Below, piece by piece: positions 1 through 8,861 of a stretch of DNA of 64,000 nt; within the stretch, counting starts at the first letter, position 1; each line of letters starts with the position of its first letter. The notes under the pieces are model-generated. The model saw nothing but the letters and a program-made list of their open reading frames with translations, did no database searches and was not told the origin of the DNA. The DNA lies in the NCBI RefSeq assembly GCF_947495565.1, contig NZ_CANLZM010000008.1, positions 62,001 through 126,000 on the forward strand, read 5' to 3'. This DNA comes from an uncultured Pontibacter sp. (lineage in GTDB: Bacteria; Bacteroidota; Bacteroidia; Cytophagales; Hymenobacteraceae). Position numbers and translations under genes: made by a program.

Positions 1-1619
1 ACGGCATCGTTTACCGTAACACGCACAATATCAATTTCGTTAGCAACGGCCTCTTCACCTTTCTGGCTCACCAGTTTCTCCACACGCAGCAAAGTAGACT
101 CCGCCACATACGTTTTAATAGACATGTCAGCGATGTTCATCAGAATCTCCTGCTCTTTTGCCAGCGAGTTCATGTACTTCTGCACGGCTGTACCGGCTAC
201 CATCAAAATGGCTTTCTTCAGGTTTTTAATTGCCTTGTGCTCTGCCGAGAACAATGTTTCTTCCTCTGTATTAAAATCCGGAATGGCCATCAGTTCCTGC
301 TGCACCGCCTGGGCTGGGCCCATCAGATCCAACTCGCCTTTCAGCGCTTTTTTCAGGATCATGTCTACGGTAAGCATGCGGTTGATTTCGTTGGTACCCT
401 CAAAAATGCGGTTGATGCGTGAATCGCGGTACGCGCGGTCCATAGGGTAATCGGCTGAGAAGCCGTAGCCACCGTAGATCTGCACGCCTTCGTCCACCAC
501 GTAATCCAGCACCTCGGAGCCTTCTACTTTCAGCATGGCGCACTCTACGGCAAATTCGCGGGCAGCACCCAGCAGCGCTTCGTTCTCGTTCGCTCCGCCG
601 GCCATCAGCTCCTGCTCCTTGCGGTAAATATCCATTCCGCAGCGGTACAGCGCCGACTCCACCGCGTAAATGCGGATAGCCTGCTCAGCTAGTTTATAAC
701 GGATAGCACCGAATTTAGAGATTGGCAGTTTAAATTGGTGGCGCTCATTAGCATACTTAACTGATAGGTTAGCCACACTTTTGGCAGCACCTAAAGTAGC
801 AGCACCAAGTTTGATACGGCCAATGTTCAGGATGTTAAACGCGATAAGGTGCCCTTTGCCGATCTCGCCCAAAACGTTCTCTTTCGGAACTTCGCAGTCT
901 TCAAAGAAAACCTGGCGGGTAGATGATCCTTTGATACCCATCTTATGCTCTTCGTTGCCTAAGCTCAGGCCTTTAGAGTCTTTATCCACAATAAAGCCAG
1001 TAAACTTGTCGCCATCAACTTGTGCAAACACTACAAACACATCGGCAAAGCCAGCATTGGTAATCCACATTTTCTGGCCGTTCAGGATGTAATGCGTGCC
1101 TGCCTCGTTCAGCTCAGCTTTGGTTTTGGCTGCAAGCGCGTCAGAGCCAGAACCCGGCTCCGTTAAACAGTAAGCCGACATCCACTCGCCGCTCACCAGC
1201 TTCGGGATATACTTGTTCTTCTGCTCCTCGTTGCCGAAGTATAAAATCGGAAGTGTACCAATACCCGTGTGCGCCGCAAAGGCAACTGGAAACGAGTGGC
1301 CACCGCCTACTGACTCTGTTACCAGCAGCGAGGTGTTAAAATCCATGTCCAGGCCGCCGTACTGCTCCGGTACAGATACTGCAAATAGCCCTAGCTCGCC
1401 TGCTTTTTTCATCAGGTTCTCCATTAGGCCTTCTTCATGGTTATCGAGACGGTCTAATAGCGGGTATACTTCCTCACGCACAAAATCGCGGCATGTCTGA
1501 GCCATCATGCGCTGCTCCTCATTAAAGTCAGCAGGTATAAATACGTCTTGCGGGTTAGTCTCCTTTATCAGGAATTCACCACCTTGGATGGTGGCTTTTT
1601 TGTCTGTTATATTTTCCAT
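1..1619 (-). CDS. Acyl-CoA dehydrogenase, VLCAD-like (3' end beyond window)
   Basis: FAD-dependent oxidation of acyl-CoA to trans-2-enoyl-CoA, the first step of beta-oxidation. The gene starts at ATG 1619 and reads open for 539 codons to the window edge, so the C-terminus is missing. Seen in the translation: YCLTEPGSGSDA and the nearby MWITNAGFAD (substrate and FAD contacts of the family), and RIFEGTNEINR near residue 440, whose first Glu matches the catalytic base of medium- and very-long-chain enzymes. Sequence continues at least 95 residues past that motif, which fits the roughly 600-residue VLCAD/ACAD9 type with a C-terminal extension rather than the 380-residue short type. It is the last gene of the marR-fadN-thiolase run, separated from the thiolase by 200 bases that hold a repeat. 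Confidence 0.93.
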   Translation of the reverse strand, partial: MENITDKKATIQGGEFLIKETNPQDVFIPADFNEEQRMMAQTCRDFVREEVYPLLDRLDNHEEGLMENLMKKAGELGLFAVSVPEQYGGLDMDFNTSLLVTESVGGGHSFPVAFAAHTGIGTLPILYFGNEEQKNKYIPKLVSGEWMSAYCLTEPGSGSDALAAKTKAELNEAGTHYILNGQKMWITNAGFADVFVVFAQVDGDKFTGFIVDKDSKGLSLGNEEHKMGIKGSSTRQVFFEDCEVPKENVLGEIGKGHLIAFNILNIGRIKLGAATLGAAKSVANLSVKYANERHQFKLPISKFGAIRYKLAEQAIRIYAVESALYRCGMDIYRKEQELMAGGANENEALLGAAREFAVECAMLKVEGSEVLDYVVDEGVQIYGGYGFSADYPMDRAYRDSRINRIFEGTNEINRMLTVDMILKKALKGELDLMGPAQAVQQELMAIPDFNTEEETLFSAEHKAIKNLKKAILMVAGTAVQKYMNSLAKEQEILMNIADMSIKTYVAESTLLRVEKLVSQKGEEAVANEIDIVRVTVNDA

Positions 1620-1674
1620 GGCAGGTTATCTTTTTATATTCTGAATACAGTCTTAGTAATTTATTTAAAGGCAA

Positions 1675-1784
1675 TGCTGGCGCGAGCTTCCTCGCTCGTG
1701 ATGCACCATAATTTGGGCTTCTGCCCCAGTTGAGTTACAAACTCAACTTTATCGTAAGACACGAGTTGTAAACTCGCGCCAGCA
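1675..1784. repeat. Dispersed palindromic repeat, copy A
   Basis: Non-coding element between the acyl-CoA dehydrogenase and thiolase genes. Perfect 12-bp outer arms TGCTGGCGCGAG (1675-1686) and CTCGCGCCAGCA (1773-1784) enclose an inner hairpin GTTGAGTT-ACA-AACTCAAC (1729-1747). The half from 1712 to 1784 aligns with 20577-20654, so this is a dispersed family. Its arms suggest a REP- or MITE-like element. It may also act as a transcript end or processing site inside the operon (inference). Confidence 0.7.
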
Positions 1785-1819
1785 AAAGTTTTATGTCGTG
1801 TGGCGTGATACGTGATACC

Positions 1820-2998
1820 CTATTTCAGCAGTTCAAACACACCGGCCACACCTTGTCCGCCGCCAACGCAGGCAGTAACAAGGCCGTGCTTGCCGCCGGT
1901 TCTGCGCAGGTCGCTGAAAAGTTGCACCGACAGCTTGGCGCCAGAGCAGCCCAGCGGGTGACCAAGGGCAATGGCACCTCCGTTGATGTTCAGCTTATCC
2001 GGATCGAACTCCAGGTGGCGCATAACAGCGATAGATTGTGCCGCAAAGGCCTCGTTCATCTCGATCAGGTCGATATCGTTGAGTGTCATGCCGGCTTGCT
2101 TCAGCGCTTTAGGCACAGCCGCAATCGGCCCCATACCCATAATGCGCGGATCTACGCCGCCGGTTCCGTAACTAATTAACCGGGCAATCGGTTCGAGGTT
2201 CAATTCTTTCACCATACGCTCGCTCATCACGATTACGAAAGCAGCTCCGTCGGACGTTTGTGAGGAGTTACCGGCCGTTACCGTACCACCAGCCGCAAAT
2301 ACAGGCTTCAGGCGGGCAAGCGCTTCCATAGACGTATTGGCACGCGGGCCTTCGTCAGTATCTACCACATAAGTGCGCGTCTTCTTTTTGCCGTTCTCGT
2401 CCAGGTAAGTCTCCTCCACGGTTACCGGCACGATCTGATCTTTGAAGTAGCCGTTTTTGATGGCGTTTATTGCCTTTTGATGCGACTTAAATGCAAACTC
2501 ATCCTGGTCTTCACGTGAAACATTGTAGTCGTTAGCCACTGCCTCAGCCGTTAAGCCCATGCTCAGGTACCAGTCGGGGTTATTTTTGGCGATCTTATAG
2601 TTTGGAACGGTTTTCCAGCCGGCTGTTGGCACCATCGACATAGATTCCGTACCGCCTGCCACGATACAATCTGCCATACCTGCTGCGATGCGATTTGCGG
2701 CAATGGCAATTGTTTCCAGGCCTGAGCCGCAGTAGCGGTTCACCGTCATGCCACTCACGGACATTGGCAAGGCCAAAAGCGAGATCATACGGCCAATCTG
2801 AAGCCCCTGCTCTGCCTCCGGTACAGCGTTCCCCACAATCAGGTCGTCTACGCGCTCAGGATCGAGGGCTGGCACAGAGTCCATTACATGTTTGATGACG
2901 TCAGCGGCCAGGTCATCAGGTCTGGTGAACCGAAACCCGCCACGGCCCGCTTTACCCACGGCGCTACGAAATCCGGCTACGATATATGCATTGTTCAT
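1820..2998 (-). CDS. fadA: Acetyl-CoA C-acyltransferase (3-ketoacyl-CoA thiolase)
   Basis: Thiolytic cleavage of 3-ketoacyl-CoA to acetyl-CoA and a shortened acyl-CoA, the last step of the beta-oxidation cycle. The 392-residue length is typical of the family. All three catalytic elements are visible: nucleophile Cys90 in [10 protein letters not shown], His347 in GHPLGCSG and Cys377 in TACVGGGQG. It starts 33 bases after the FadN-type gene on the same strand, so the two are almost certainly co-transcribed and supply the HAD/ECH and thiolase activities of one cycle. A biosynthetic acetoacetyl-CoA thiolase is less likely given these neighbours. Confidence 0.95.
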   Translation of the reverse strand: MNNAYIVAGFRSAVGKAGRGGFRFTRPDDLAADVIKHVMDSVPALDPERVDDLIVGNAVPEAEQGLQIGRMISLLALPMSVSGMTVNRYCGSGLETIAIAANRIAAGMADCIVAGGTESMSMVPTAGWKTVPNYKIAKNNPDWYLSMGLTAEAVANDYNVSREDQDEFAFKSHQKAINAIKNGYFKDQIVPVTVEETYLDENGKKKTRTYVVDTDEGPRANTSMEALARLKPVFAAGGTVTAGNSSQTSDGAAFVIVMSERMVKELNLEPIARLISYGTGGVDPRIMGMGPIAAVPKALKQAGMTLNDIDLIEMNEAFAAQSIAVMRHLEFDPDKLNINGGAIALGHPLGCSGAKLSVQLFSDLRRTGGKHGLVTACVGGGQGVAGVFELLK

Positions 2999-3031
2999 TT
3001 TGATGCTCTTTTATAGTTTATACTATAGTTC

Positions 3032-5434
3032 TTAATTTCTCAGTGGCTTGCCTGTGGTCAGGATGCTCTGGATACGCTCCAGTGTTTTGCGCTCCCCTGT
3101 CAGCGACAGGAAGGCCTCACGCTCCAGATCCAGCAGGTACTGCTCGCTTACCTCGGTCGGGGCCGACAGATCGCCGCCGCACATCACATAAGCCAGTTTT
3201 TGCGAAATTTTCAGGTCGTGCTCCGACATATAACGGCCAGTATACATGGCGTTGGCACCTGTCAGGAACATACCTAAGGCTCCTTTGCCTTGTACCTTCA
3301 CGTTTGTGCGCTGTACCGGCTTGGTGTAACCAGCATCTGCCAGAAGTATAGCCTGCGCTTTGGCATCGGCTATCAGTCGGTTGCTGTTGATCGTGATGCC
3401 GTCGCTCTTGCGCATAAATCCTAAGTCAACGGCTTCTTTAGCCGAGGTAGAAACCTTCGCCATACCGATGTTCAGGAACACGTTTTTCAGGTCGTTGTAC
3501 TCGATGTCGCCGTCAGCATACATATCGGCAGCGCGAAGCGTCATCTCTTTTGTACCGCCACCGCCTGGTATCAGGCCAACACCAAACTCCACCAAGCCCA
3601 TATAAGTCTCAGCGGACGCTTGTATATGGTCGACGTGCAGGTTCAGCTCGCAGCCACCGCCCAGCGTTAGGCCATGCGGAGCACCTACCACAGGAATAGC
3701 CGAGTAGCGCATGCGCATCATGGTGTTCTGGAACTGGCGGATAATCATGTTCAGTTCATCGTAATCCTGGTCCAGCGCATACATATAGATAAGGCCCACG
3801 TTGGCACCGGCAGAGAAATTAGCTCCCTGGTTGCCCACTACCATACCACGGAAATCTTTCTCGGCAAGCTCTATCCCTTTGTTCAGAGCCTGAATCACAT
3901 CGCCGCCAATGGTGTTCATCTTCGTGTGGAACTCTACGTTCAGGATGCCATCTCCCAGGTCAAGTATGGTAGCGCCGCTGTTTTTCCAGATCACGTTGCT
4001 GCTGCGCAGGTTATCCAGGATAATGAAGTTCTCAGCGCCAGGTATGGCTTTATACTCGTTGCTGTTGATGTCGTAGTAGCGGCGGGTGCCGTTCTCTACA
4101 ATGTAGAAAGATTCTTTGCCGTGCTCCAGCATCTTCTCTACCCAAGGCGCAGGCTGATAGCCGTTCTCGATCATGCGCTGCACACCTTCGCGGGCGCCAA
4201 TGGCATCCCAGTACTCAAACGGACCAAGTTCCCAACCAAAGCCGGCACGCATGGCATCGTCTATTCTGTATAGTTCGTCGGAGATTTCTGGGATACGGTT
4301 GCTCACGTACTGGAACAGCCCGTAAAGCGACTCGTTGAAAAACTGTGCGGCTTTATCGTTTTGTTTGGAGAAGGTCTTGATGCGTTTCTTCAGGTCATCG
4401 ATCGGCTTGAGCACTTCCAGGCTCTGGAACTTAGGCCGCTGCTTTGGCCCGTACTCCAGTGTGTTCAGGTCCAGCGTCAGTATCTCAGTTTTGCCTTTGG
4501 CGTCTTTTGTCTTTTTGTAGAAGCCCTGACCGGTTTTATCGCCCAGCCATTTGTTCTCTACCATCTTCTGAAGGTAGTCAGGCAGCTTGAACAACTCTCT
4601 GGACTCGTCGTTCTCGCCTGTCTGATACAGGCCATTGGCCACATTTGCCAGGGTATCCAGGCCAACCACATCCAGTGTGCGGAACGTAGCCGACTTCGGA
4701 CGGCCAATGATCGGACCGGAAATCTTATCTACCTCATCCACGTTCAGGCCCAGTTTGCTCATTACTTGCAGGCCCTGCATAATGGCATAAATGCCTACAC
4801 GGTTCGCAATAAAGGCAGGCGTATCTTTGGCCAGAACGGTAGTTTTGCCTAAATATAAATCACCGTAGTGCATCAGAAAATCAACTACCTTTTCATCCGT
4901 TTCCGGAGTAGGAATGATTTCGAGCAGCTTGAGGTAGCGCGGCGGGTTAAAGAAGTGCGTGCCGCAGAAGTGTTTCTTAAAATCGTCGGAGCGGCCGTCC
5001 AGCATCATGTGGATCGGGATGCCCGAGGTGTTAGACGAGATAAGCGTACCCGGCTTACGGTGCTGCTCCACCTGGTCATACACAATCTTCTTTATTTTCA
5101 GGTTCTCCACTACCACCTCAATGGTCCAGTCGGCAGTGGCGATGTCCTTCATGTTATCTTCAAAGTTGCCTGTCTTGATCAGGCTGGCATCGGCCTTGCG
5201 GTACAGCGGCGATGGATTGGAGTTGATGGCCGCCTTCAGCGAACTATCCACGATGCGGTTGCGCACAGCTTTGCTTTCCAGCGTCTGCCCTTTTTTCTCT
5301 TCGTCCGGCGTGAGCTCTTTGGGTACGATGTCGAGCAGCAGCACCTGCACCCCGATATTGGCAAAGTGGCAGGCAATGCGAGAGCCCATCACTCCGGAGC
5401 CAAGCACGGCTACTTTCTTGATTATTCTTTTCAT
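3032..5434 (-). CDS. fadN: 3-hydroxyacyl-CoA dehydrogenase / enoyl-CoA hydratase, FadN type
   Basis: Bifunctional beta-oxidation enzyme: hydration of enoyl-CoA and NAD-dependent oxidation of the 3-hydroxyacyl-CoA. In 800 residues the dehydrogenase comes first (GSGVMG dinucleotide motif at 12-17, HFFNP with catalytic His160) and the crotonase-fold hydratase last (GGGCE with Glu596, then Glu616 before GLIPGGGGT). This order is the reverse of proteobacterial FadB, whose hydratase is N-terminal, and matches Bacillus FadN and archaeal proteins. Both catalytic Glu positions of the hydratase are kept, so both activities should be present. It lies 24 bases after the MarR gene and 33 before the thiolase, in one operon. 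Confidence 0.94.
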   Translation of the reverse strand: MKRIIKKVAVLGSGVMGSRIACHFANIGVQVLLLDIVPKELTPDEEKKGQTLESKAVRNRIVDSSLKAAINSNPSPLYRKADASLIKTGNFEDNMKDIATADWTIEVVVENLKIKKIVYDQVEQHRKPGTLISSNTSGIPIHMMLDGRSDDFKKHFCGTHFFNPPRYLKLLEIIPTPETDEKVVDFLMHYGDLYLGKTTVLAKDTPAFIANRVGIYAIMQGLQVMSKLGLNVDEVDKISGPIIGRPKSATFRTLDVVGLDTLANVANGLYQTGENDESRELFKLPDYLQKMVENKWLGDKTGQGFYKKTKDAKGKTEILTLDLNTLEYGPKQRPKFQSLEVLKPIDDLKKRIKTFSKQNDKAAQFFNESLYGLFQYVSNRIPEISDELYRIDDAMRAGFGWELGPFEYWDAIGAREGVQRMIENGYQPAPWVEKMLEHGKESFYIVENGTRRYYDINSNEYKAIPGAENFIILDNLRSSNVIWKNSGATILDLGDGILNVEFHTKMNTIGGDVIQALNKGIELAEKDFRGMVVGNQGANFSAGANVGLIYMYALDQDYDELNMIIRQFQNTMMRMRYSAIPVVGAPHGLTLGGGCELNLHVDHIQASAETYMGLVEFGVGLIPGGGGTKEMTLRAADMYADGDIEYNDLKNVFLNIGMAKVSTSAKEAVDLGFMRKSDGITINSNRLIADAKAQAILLADAGYTKPVQRTNVKVQGKGALGMFLTGANAMYTGRYMSEHDLKISQKLAYVMCGGDLSAPTEVSEQYLLDLEREAFLSLTGERKTLERIQSILTTGKPLRN

Positions 5435-5458
5435 AGAATAGCGATAGTTGTCTATGGG

Positions 5459-5893
5459 TTAAAAGATTTTTTTATTTTCGATCATGCCAAGTATATGGCC
5501 ACACACTTTAAAGAACACATCCAGCTCCTCCTGCGGTATCTCTTCGCGCACCTTGTTGTTGAACTGCTTCACCGTTAGCCGCGACACCTCCTTTTTCTCC
5601 AGCCCCTTCTCCGTTAGGAAAATACGCACCAGGCGCTTGTCGTTGGGATCTGATACTTTATAGATAAGGTTTTTCTCCTCCATGCTTTTGAGGATGCGGG
5701 TGAGGCTGCGGGCCTCCAGGCCAAGCAATGGAGCTATTTTAGTGGCGGGAGTGCCTTTGTCCTGGTCTATGTTGAGCAGCACAAAGCCAATGGATGTGGT
5801 AATATCGTTCTGCGCCGCCTCGGCATTATACATACGCGAGATGGCGTGCCAACATACTTTAAAGTTATAGTCTACTGTTTCTTCGGGCTTCAT
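5459..5893 (-). CDS. MarR-family regulator of the beta-oxidation operon
   Basis: Winged-helix DNA-binding protein, probably a repressor of the operon it heads. The start at 5893 (MKPEETVDYNFK, 144 residues) is preferred; one more Met lies directly upstream (5896), and an in-frame start at 5956 would put about 20 odd residues across the promoter region. The wHTH core reads TPATKIAPLLGLEARSLTRI, followed by a wing around DPNDKRLVRIFLTEKG, which is typical MarR sequence; long helices on either side would form the dimer. Being first in an operon of fadN, thiolase and acyl-CoA dehydrogenase suggests that the effector is a fatty acid or acyl-CoA (inference). Palindromes just upstream are candidate operators. 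Confidence 0.88.
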   Translation of the reverse strand: MKPEETVDYNFKVCWHAISRMYNAEAAQNDITTSIGFVLLNIDQDKGTPATKIAPLLGLEARSLTRILKSMEEKNLIYKVSDPNDKRLVRIFLTEKGLEKKEVSRLTVKQFNNKVREEIPQEELDVFFKVCGHILGMIENKKIF

Positions 5894-5902
5894 CATTCGT
5901 AA

Positions 5903-5920
5903 TGGTATATACCAAATATA
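5903..5920 (-). promoter_or_regulatory. Candidate promoter -7 box and operator of marR
   Basis: On the minus strand TATATTTG (5920-5913) matches the Bacteroidetes -7 consensus TAnnTTTG. It runs into a perfect 12-bp palindrome TGGTATATACCA (5903-5914), 7 to 10 bases upstream of the marR start. A second symmetric site TATGC-TT-GCATA lies at 5932-5943. A palindrome overlapping the -7 box is where an autorepressor would bind. I see no good -33 TTG at the usual spacing, so the promoter call is tentative. Confidence 0.45.
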
Positions 5921-6081
5921 GATAAAATTGTTATGCTTGCATACCTTTTTCAGCAAAAATTTTATCTGTACCCCTGGTGCAGCAGCTGGCAGTAATATTA
6001 TAGGAGTTACAGGTATAGTTATACTCCAAACTTGCAGATGGGATTTGCTAAACTGCGATTAAGTATGAATAGAGCTAAAAA

Positions 6082-6109
6082 AAGCCCTTTCCGGTGGGGG
6101 AAAGGGCTT
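6082..6109 (-). terminator. Intrinsic terminator after the 6127-6714 lipoprotein gene
   Basis: An 11-bp perfect stem (AAGCCCTTTCC at 6082-6092 with GGAAAGGGCTT at 6099-6109) and 6-base loop lie 18 bases past the stop codon of the minus-strand lipoprotein gene, followed on that strand by a run of seven T. Confidence 0.85.
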
Positions 6110-6126
6110 GGGGCAAGGATTTATAC

Positions 6127-6714
6127 TTATAAACTATCGAGCAATGCTTTATCATACTCATGTCCTGGAGGCGGAGGAAGTGTTACATCTTTAGCAGTAC
6201 TGAAATGTCGGTTCTTACTTGGCACAAACTTCTGGCTCTCAATAATATTTAACAACTCAGCAAGCTTAGGATACATCCCCTTAGGGGTACCAACCATATG
6301 TACTTCACCATTAGCCATATTAAAACGTGCAGATATGTAAGATTCATGCTCTGCAGTCAGCTCTTCTATTTTTAATCTATTAAAATCAATTGATGCTAGA
6401 ACAGAGCGCACCTGAAACATTAACACAGAGTCTAGCACACCAGTATAGTTTGCTTCTATTTGGCAGCAGTACCTTTCTCTTAAGCGGTAATAAAATGTGC
6501 CATCTTCTAAAATCTCGACATCCTTGCTATTAGGTACACTGCTGAAACCTGGAAAGATGGAAAAAGTAATTCTCTCAAATTGCGCCTGCTTCTTAGCAGC
6601 AGGTGCTTCCACAACAGCAATAGCAGTCTCCTTCTGCCCACCACAGGACACAAGCACAGCAAAAGCTGCGAGTAGTAAGGCTTTTATTATTATAGGTTCG
6701 GGAAAGGCAAGCAT
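6127..6714 (-). CDS. Lipoprotein, DUF6438-like
   Basis: A 195-residue protein with a hydrophobic N-terminus ending in the lipobox LVSC (Cys24), so an inner- or outer-membrane lipoprotein is expected. The mature part has a FERITFS...PNSKDVEILEDGTFYYRLRE segment and a later YISARF...VHMVGTP segment, reminiscent of the DUF6438 family (an uncharacterised Bacteroidota domain; recognised from memory, not searched). The C-terminus is Pro-rich (TLPPPPGHEYD). It is flanked by an intrinsic terminator downstream and a repeat upstream, so it is probably transcribed alone. No function can be given. Confidence 0.75.
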   Translation of the reverse strand: MLAFPEPIIIKALLLAAFAVLVSCGGQKETAIAVVEAPAAKKQAQFERITFSIFPGFSSVPNSKDVEILEDGTFYYRLRERYCCQIEANYTGVLDSVLMFQVRSVLASIDFNRLKIEELTAEHESYISARFNMANGEVHMVGTPKGMYPKLAELLNIIESQKFVPSKNRHFSTAKDVTLPPPPGHEYDKALLDSL

Positions 6715-6738
6715 GAAGTATAATAAGTCTAAACAAAA

Positions 6739-6796
6739 TCATCCTGAAAGAACCTTAGCAGAAGCGAAACCTCCGCCCAGGATCCTTTCAGGATGA
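6739..6796. repeat. REP-like inverted repeat (TCATCCTGAAAG arms)
   Basis: Perfect 12-bp arms TCATCCTGAAAG (6739-6750) and CTTTCAGGATGA (6785-6796) enclose 34 bases. It lies between the acyl-CoA ligase stop and the lipoprotein start, with no coding potential. From memory, elements of the form GTCATCCTGAAAG...CTTTCAGGATGAC are abundant in Hymenobacteraceae intergenic regions. It could also end the ligase transcript. Confidence 0.65.
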
Positions 6797-6857
6797 CAAA
6801 TTAGGTTATGGAAGTATGGCTGCAGTTAGTTTACCAGCATCAACCATACTTTATACT

Positions 6858-8615
6858 TTAGTACATGCCCTCAATCACATCGCGGTAGTTCTGCGTGATG
6901 ATCTTGCGCTTTACTTTCAGGGTTGGTGTCAGTTCTCCGGTTTCTACTGTCCACAGGTTCGGGATGAGCGCAAACTTCTTGATGGTTTCGTACTGCGCCA
7001 GGCCTTCGTTGGCTTTCTCAATCTCACGCTTAAATTTCTCGATCACCTCCGGGTGCTTGATCATCTCCTCATCCGAAGTATACTTTAAGCCTTTGTGGTT
7101 TGCCCAGTCCTGCAGCCCCAGGAATGCCGGCACAATTAGCGCTGCGGCATACTTGCGGCCGTCGCCTACAATCATCACCTGCTCTATCACCACCGACTCT
7201 TTCAGCTTATTTTCTATTGGCTGCGGCGCCACATACTTGCCACCAGAGGTTTTGAACATCTCTTTTTTACGGTCCGTGATCTTCAGGTATTTGTCCTGTA
7301 TCATCTCGCCGATATCACCGGTATGGAACCAGTTATCCTGGTCGATCACCTCGGCAGTCAGGTCCGGCTTTTTATAGTAGCCCTTCATCACGTGCGGTCC
7401 GCGGGTCAGTATCTCTCCGTCTTCTGCTATTTTAATCTCTACCTCGTCAATGGCCATACCTACGGTCCCGATCATGTTATTCTCCGGCTCGTAGCGGTTT
7501 ACGGCAATTACCGGCGATGTCTCTGTCAGGCCGTAGCCTTCCATGATGCGGATATTGGCCGACCAGAACACGCGCGCCAGACGCGGCTGCAGCGCTGCAC
7601 CACCCGAAACGATCACTTTTACATTGCCGCCCAGGGCTTCGCGCCATTTGCTGAAGATAATTTTGTTGGCCAAATCCAGCTGCTTGTTGTACCACCAGCC
7701 GTGGTCTACCTGCGGGTCATACTTCAGGCCCAGCTCCAGCGCCCAGAAAAACAGTTTGCGCTTTACGCCTGTCAGTTCCATGCCGGTAGCTACAATCTTA
7801 TCGTATACTTTCTCGAGCAGGCGCGGCACTGTGGTAAACAGGTGCGGCTTTACCTCCTTCAGGTTATCGGCTACTTTCTCTATGCTTTCGGCATAGTAAA
7901 TAGACACCCCAAAACGGAAGTACAGGTAAAGCAGCATACGCTCAAACACGTGGCAAAGCGGCAGGAAGCTCAGCGCGCGATGGGTATGGTTTACTGGCAC
8001 GTAAGGTCCTGCTCCGCGCACGTTGCTCATCAGGTTATTGTGCGTCAGCATAACGCCTTTGGGGTTACCCGTGGTGCCCGAAGTATAAATAATAGTCAGG
8101 GTATCATCCGGCTTCACGGCGGCTTTTAGCGGCTCCAGCTGCGCCACATCTCCAGACTCGCCCATCTTCAGCACTTCGCTCCAGTTTTTGGCGCCGTGTA
8201 TGTCATCAAAAGTATAAATCTCCTTGATGCCTTCCATACCCTCGGTGGCGGCCACTACTTTGTTGTAAAGAGAAGCATCCGCTACGAAAATAGCCTTTAC
8301 CTCGGCATCGTTAAAGATATAGCGGTAGTCCTCTTCTGTTATAGTCGGGTACATCGGAACGCTGATGGCTCCTATTTGCTGAATCCCGAAATCTACAAGC
8401 ACCCACTCCGGCCGGTTGAACGAAATGATCGCTACTTTGTCTTCTTTACCTATTCCAAGTTTCAGCAAGCCCAAGCTCACTTTGTTGGCATATTCCTGCA
8501 CATCACTGGTGGTATACTTTTGCCAGCTGCCGTTTACTTTAGCCGCCAAACAGTCGGGCTGCGGGTAGTTCTGCAACTGGTAAGGCAAAAGATCGAAGGT
8601 ACGGGTTACGTTCAT
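6858..8615 (-). CDS. fadD: Long-chain fatty acid-CoA ligase (AMP-forming)
   Basis: ATP-dependent activation of fatty acids to acyl-CoA, feeding the beta-oxidation operon at 1-6 kb. The 585 residues carry the adenylate-forming motifs in order: YTSGTTGNPKG (177-187, phosphate loop), EGYGLTETSPV (A5), WFHTGDIGE (A7) and ITDRKKEMFKTSGGKYVAP (A8 hinge and following strand, giving the Lys-rich loop seen in long-chain ligases). The length and the VAPQPIENKLK segment resemble bacterial FadD15-type and eukaryotic long-chain ligases. It is divergently arranged to the arginase-fold gene; the 246-base gap holds a GTATGGCCATAC palindrome that could be an operator. Confidence 0.93.
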   Translation of the reverse strand: MNVTRTFDLLPYQLQNYPQPDCLAAKVNGSWQKYTTSDVQEYANKVSLGLLKLGIGKEDKVAIISFNRPEWVLVDFGIQQIGAISVPMYPTITEEDYRYIFNDAEVKAIFVADASLYNKVVAATEGMEGIKEIYTFDDIHGAKNWSEVLKMGESGDVAQLEPLKAAVKPDDTLTIIYTSGTTGNPKGVMLTHNNLMSNVRGAGPYVPVNHTHRALSFLPLCHVFERMLLYLYFRFGVSIYYAESIEKVADNLKEVKPHLFTTVPRLLEKVYDKIVATGMELTGVKRKLFFWALELGLKYDPQVDHGWWYNKQLDLANKIIFSKWREALGGNVKVIVSGGAALQPRLARVFWSANIRIMEGYGLTETSPVIAVNRYEPENNMIGTVGMAIDEVEIKIAEDGEILTRGPHVMKGYYKKPDLTAEVIDQDNWFHTGDIGEMIQDKYLKITDRKKEMFKTSGGKYVAPQPIENKLKESVVIEQVMIVGDGRKYAAALIVPAFLGLQDWANHKGLKYTSDEEMIKHPEVIEKFKREIEKANEGLAQYETIKKFALIPNLWTVETGELTPTLKVKRKIITQNYRDVIEGMY

Positions 8616-8775
8616 AGTGTAGCGTTATACAACAGTATTTTGATTAAATAGCTTGCAAAACAGGTAAAGATCAGTGAAAAAGACCTGTTCTTGATGCATT
8701 TTAATTATTTTTTTCGAATTCTGCCACGGCAGACCATATAAATATTTCCCATGTGTTATATTTATACTTTTAGAA

Positions 8776-8787
8776 GTATGGCCATAC
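8776..8787. promoter_or_regulatory. Perfect palindrome GTATGGCCATAC in divergent intergenic region
   Basis: A 12-bp perfect palindrome lies between the divergent acyl-CoA ligase and arginase-fold genes, where a regulator could act on either. It shares the TATG/CATA flavour of the second palindrome upstream of marR (5932-5943). No protein can be assigned to it from sequence alone. Confidence 0.35.
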
Positions 8788-8861
8788 ATACGCATAAACC
8801 CATACTTGTTTCCTGTATGCTGAAAGTGATTTTTCGGAGATAAGCCAACAACGCCACACCT

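Noticed and set aside
1804-1817. Direct repeat CGTGATA CGTGATA next to the thiolase stop
   Set aside because: Only two copies of seven bases, consistent with chance.
3674-4273. 199-codon plus-strand frame inside fadN region
   Set aside because: No domain features; complement of the hydratase domain.
4868-5578. 236-codon open frame on the plus strand opposite the FadN-type gene
   Set aside because: It lies entirely antisense to fadN and marR, its amino acid sequence shows no domain, and long antisense frames are expected in GC-balanced genes.
7323-8129. 268-codon plus-strand frame opposite the acyl-CoA ligase
   Set aside because: Antisense shadow of a confidently assigned gene, with no family motif or plausible upstream signal.
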